From Saprospiraceae bacterium (GTDB lineage Bacteria; Bacteroidota; Bacteroidia; Chitinophagales; Saprospiraceae), in contig JALWSS010000009.1 of assembly GCA_026993525.1 (NCBI GenBank), positions 1 through 64,000 of the forward strand: DNA of 64,000 nt, in the 5' to 3' direction. Below the pieces are notes generated by a model. That model had not been told where the DNA came from and ran no database searches. It worked only from the letters and a program-made list of their open reading frames with translations. The translations under genes and the position numbers were made by a program. Of the stretch, positions 63,255 to 64,000 are shown piece after piece (within the stretch, counting starts at the first letter, position 1; each line of letters starts with the position of its first letter).

Positions 63255-64000
63255 ATGGAAAGAAAAGCAAGGATCAACCGGGACACATCCGCCGAACTCT
63301 TCCGGAAGGCCAAATCGCTCTTCCCGGGGGGCGTCAATTCTCCTGTACGAGCTTTCAAATCCGTTGGTGGCGTGCCCCTATTCATCAAAGAAGGAAAGGG
63401 CTGCCGCATCACCGACGAAGACGGCAATACCTTTGTTGATTTTTGCTGTTCCTGGGGGCCGCTCATCCTGGGGCACGCCCATCCGGAAGTTCAAAAAGCC
63501 ATCTTCGAAACTGTGAAAAGAGGTACCAGTTTCGGAGCCCCCACCCGCCTCGAAAACGAACTTGCAGAACTGATCATCGAAAACAACCGGTTTGTAGAGA
63601 AGATCCGCTTTGTCAGCAGCGGCACAGAGGCGGTAATGTCAGCCGTGCGCCTGGCCAGAGGCCTTACCGGAAAAGACAAGATCATCAAATTCGATGGGTG
63701 TTACCACGGCCATGTGGATGCCCTTCTGGTAAAAGCCGGGTCGGGCCTGGCCACCTTCGGGGTCAGCACTTCTGCCGGTATTCCGGAGGTCTTCGCTTCG
63801 CAAACCATCGTGCTGCCACTGAACGACCTGGAAGCGGTGGAAGATGCCCTGAAAAAGTTTGCGGATGACATTGCCTGCGTCATCATCGAGCCCATCCCCG
63901 CCAACAACGGCCTGTTGTTGCAAGGAAGGAATTACCTCGAGGGGCTGAGAAAGCTCTGTGACAAATACGGCGTCCTGCTCATTTTTGACGAAGTGATCTC
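63255..64000 (+). CDS. hemL: Glutamate-1-semialdehyde 2,1-aminomutase, 3' end cut by window
   Basis: The first 248 codons of HemL, the PLP enzyme making 5-aminolevulinate for heme in the C5 pathway. The start MERKARINRDTSAELFRKAK is followed by FPGGVNSPVRAF, FVDFCCSWGPLILGHAHPEV, RFVSSGTEAVMSAVRLARG, KFDGCYHGHVDALLVKAGSG and LLIFDEVI (PLP-ring Asp). The catalytic Lys lies beyond the window. No frameshift in the part seen. Confidence 0.96.
   Translation, partial: MERKARINRDTSAELFRKAKSLFPGGVNSPVRAFKSVGGVPLFIKEGKGCRITDEDGNTFVDFCCSWGPLILGHAHPEVQKAIFETVKRGTSFGAPTRLENELAELIIENNRFVEKIRFVSSGTEAVMSAVRLARGLTGKDKIIKFDGCYHGHVDALLVKAGSGLATFGVSTSAGIPEVFASQTIVLPLNDLEAVEDALKKFADDIACVIIEPIPANNGLLLQGRNYLEGLRKLCDKYGVLLIFDEVI

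Overview
The window looks like a piece of a free-living member of the phylum Bacteroidota, most likely class Saprospiria (Lewinella/Haliscomenobacter-like). Several things point there: two giant SprB-repeat surface proteins plus a third client of the type IX secretion system (T9SS) and a PorV/PorQ-like protein; Bacteroidota-restricted families (DUF3098, DUF4296, DUF6089, DUF1573); Bacteroidota-type promoters (TTTG, about 20 nt, TAnnTTTG) and no Shine-Dalgarno sites; and roughly 50% GC with many short intergenic repeats. This is ordinary chromosome. I see no prophage, transposase, CRISPR array or plasmid genes.

Layout. 0-10 kb: SPFH membrane protein, PorV-like protein, a putative EAD11-TM-TPR sensor protein, a T9SS client, acyl-CoA dehydrogenase, alkaline phosphatase, Kdo transferase. 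10-20 kb: outer-membrane and Kazal-domain proteins, an unusual RibF-glycosyltransferase fusion, Fe-S assembly genes (Mrp, NifU C-domain), pyrF, DUF6089 protein, proC, isoaspartyl peptidase, and a degenerate histidine kinase with an intact receiver. 20-32 kb: thioredoxin-like protein, ubiX, pseudouridine synthase, acetoacetyl-CoA synthetase, lipoprotein 5'-nucleotidase, then the cluster ftsX-DUF3098-uppP-truB-yigZ and an OmpA/HhH pair. 32-40 kb: mnmA-lipoprotein-rimM operon, RlpA/SPOR protein, tRNA-Thr and tRNA-Pro, a small basic protein, pepT, DUF1573 lipoprotein, ubiA. 40-48 kb: a 1,555-residue SprB adhesin, an outer-membrane protein, a 52-residue membrane peptide, a metallopeptidase-like protein and a CorA transporter. 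48-64 kb: a DnaA-box cluster and a terminator-bearing leader before the B12-dependent ribonucleotide reductase, Sir2, a repeat-rich gap, a SWIM-domain protein, sixA, a DUF4296 lipoprotein, sbcC, a second SprB protein and the start of hemL.

What stands out: (1) an 11-base word, TTGCGAAGCGA, present at least 11 times on either strand, hundreds of times more often than chance; (2) five DnaA boxes in 85 bp upstream of the ribonucleotide reductase, a candidate oriC or DnaA-controlled promoter; (3) two copies of a 105-106 bp palindromic MITE-like element; (4) the RibF-GT2 fusion; (5) two previously unmarked transcription units with promoter and terminator (a candidate sRNA near 8.4 kb and a 61-residue basic protein near 36 kb); (6) several families of short-period intergenic repeats. 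All functions come from reading the sequence; no database search was possible.
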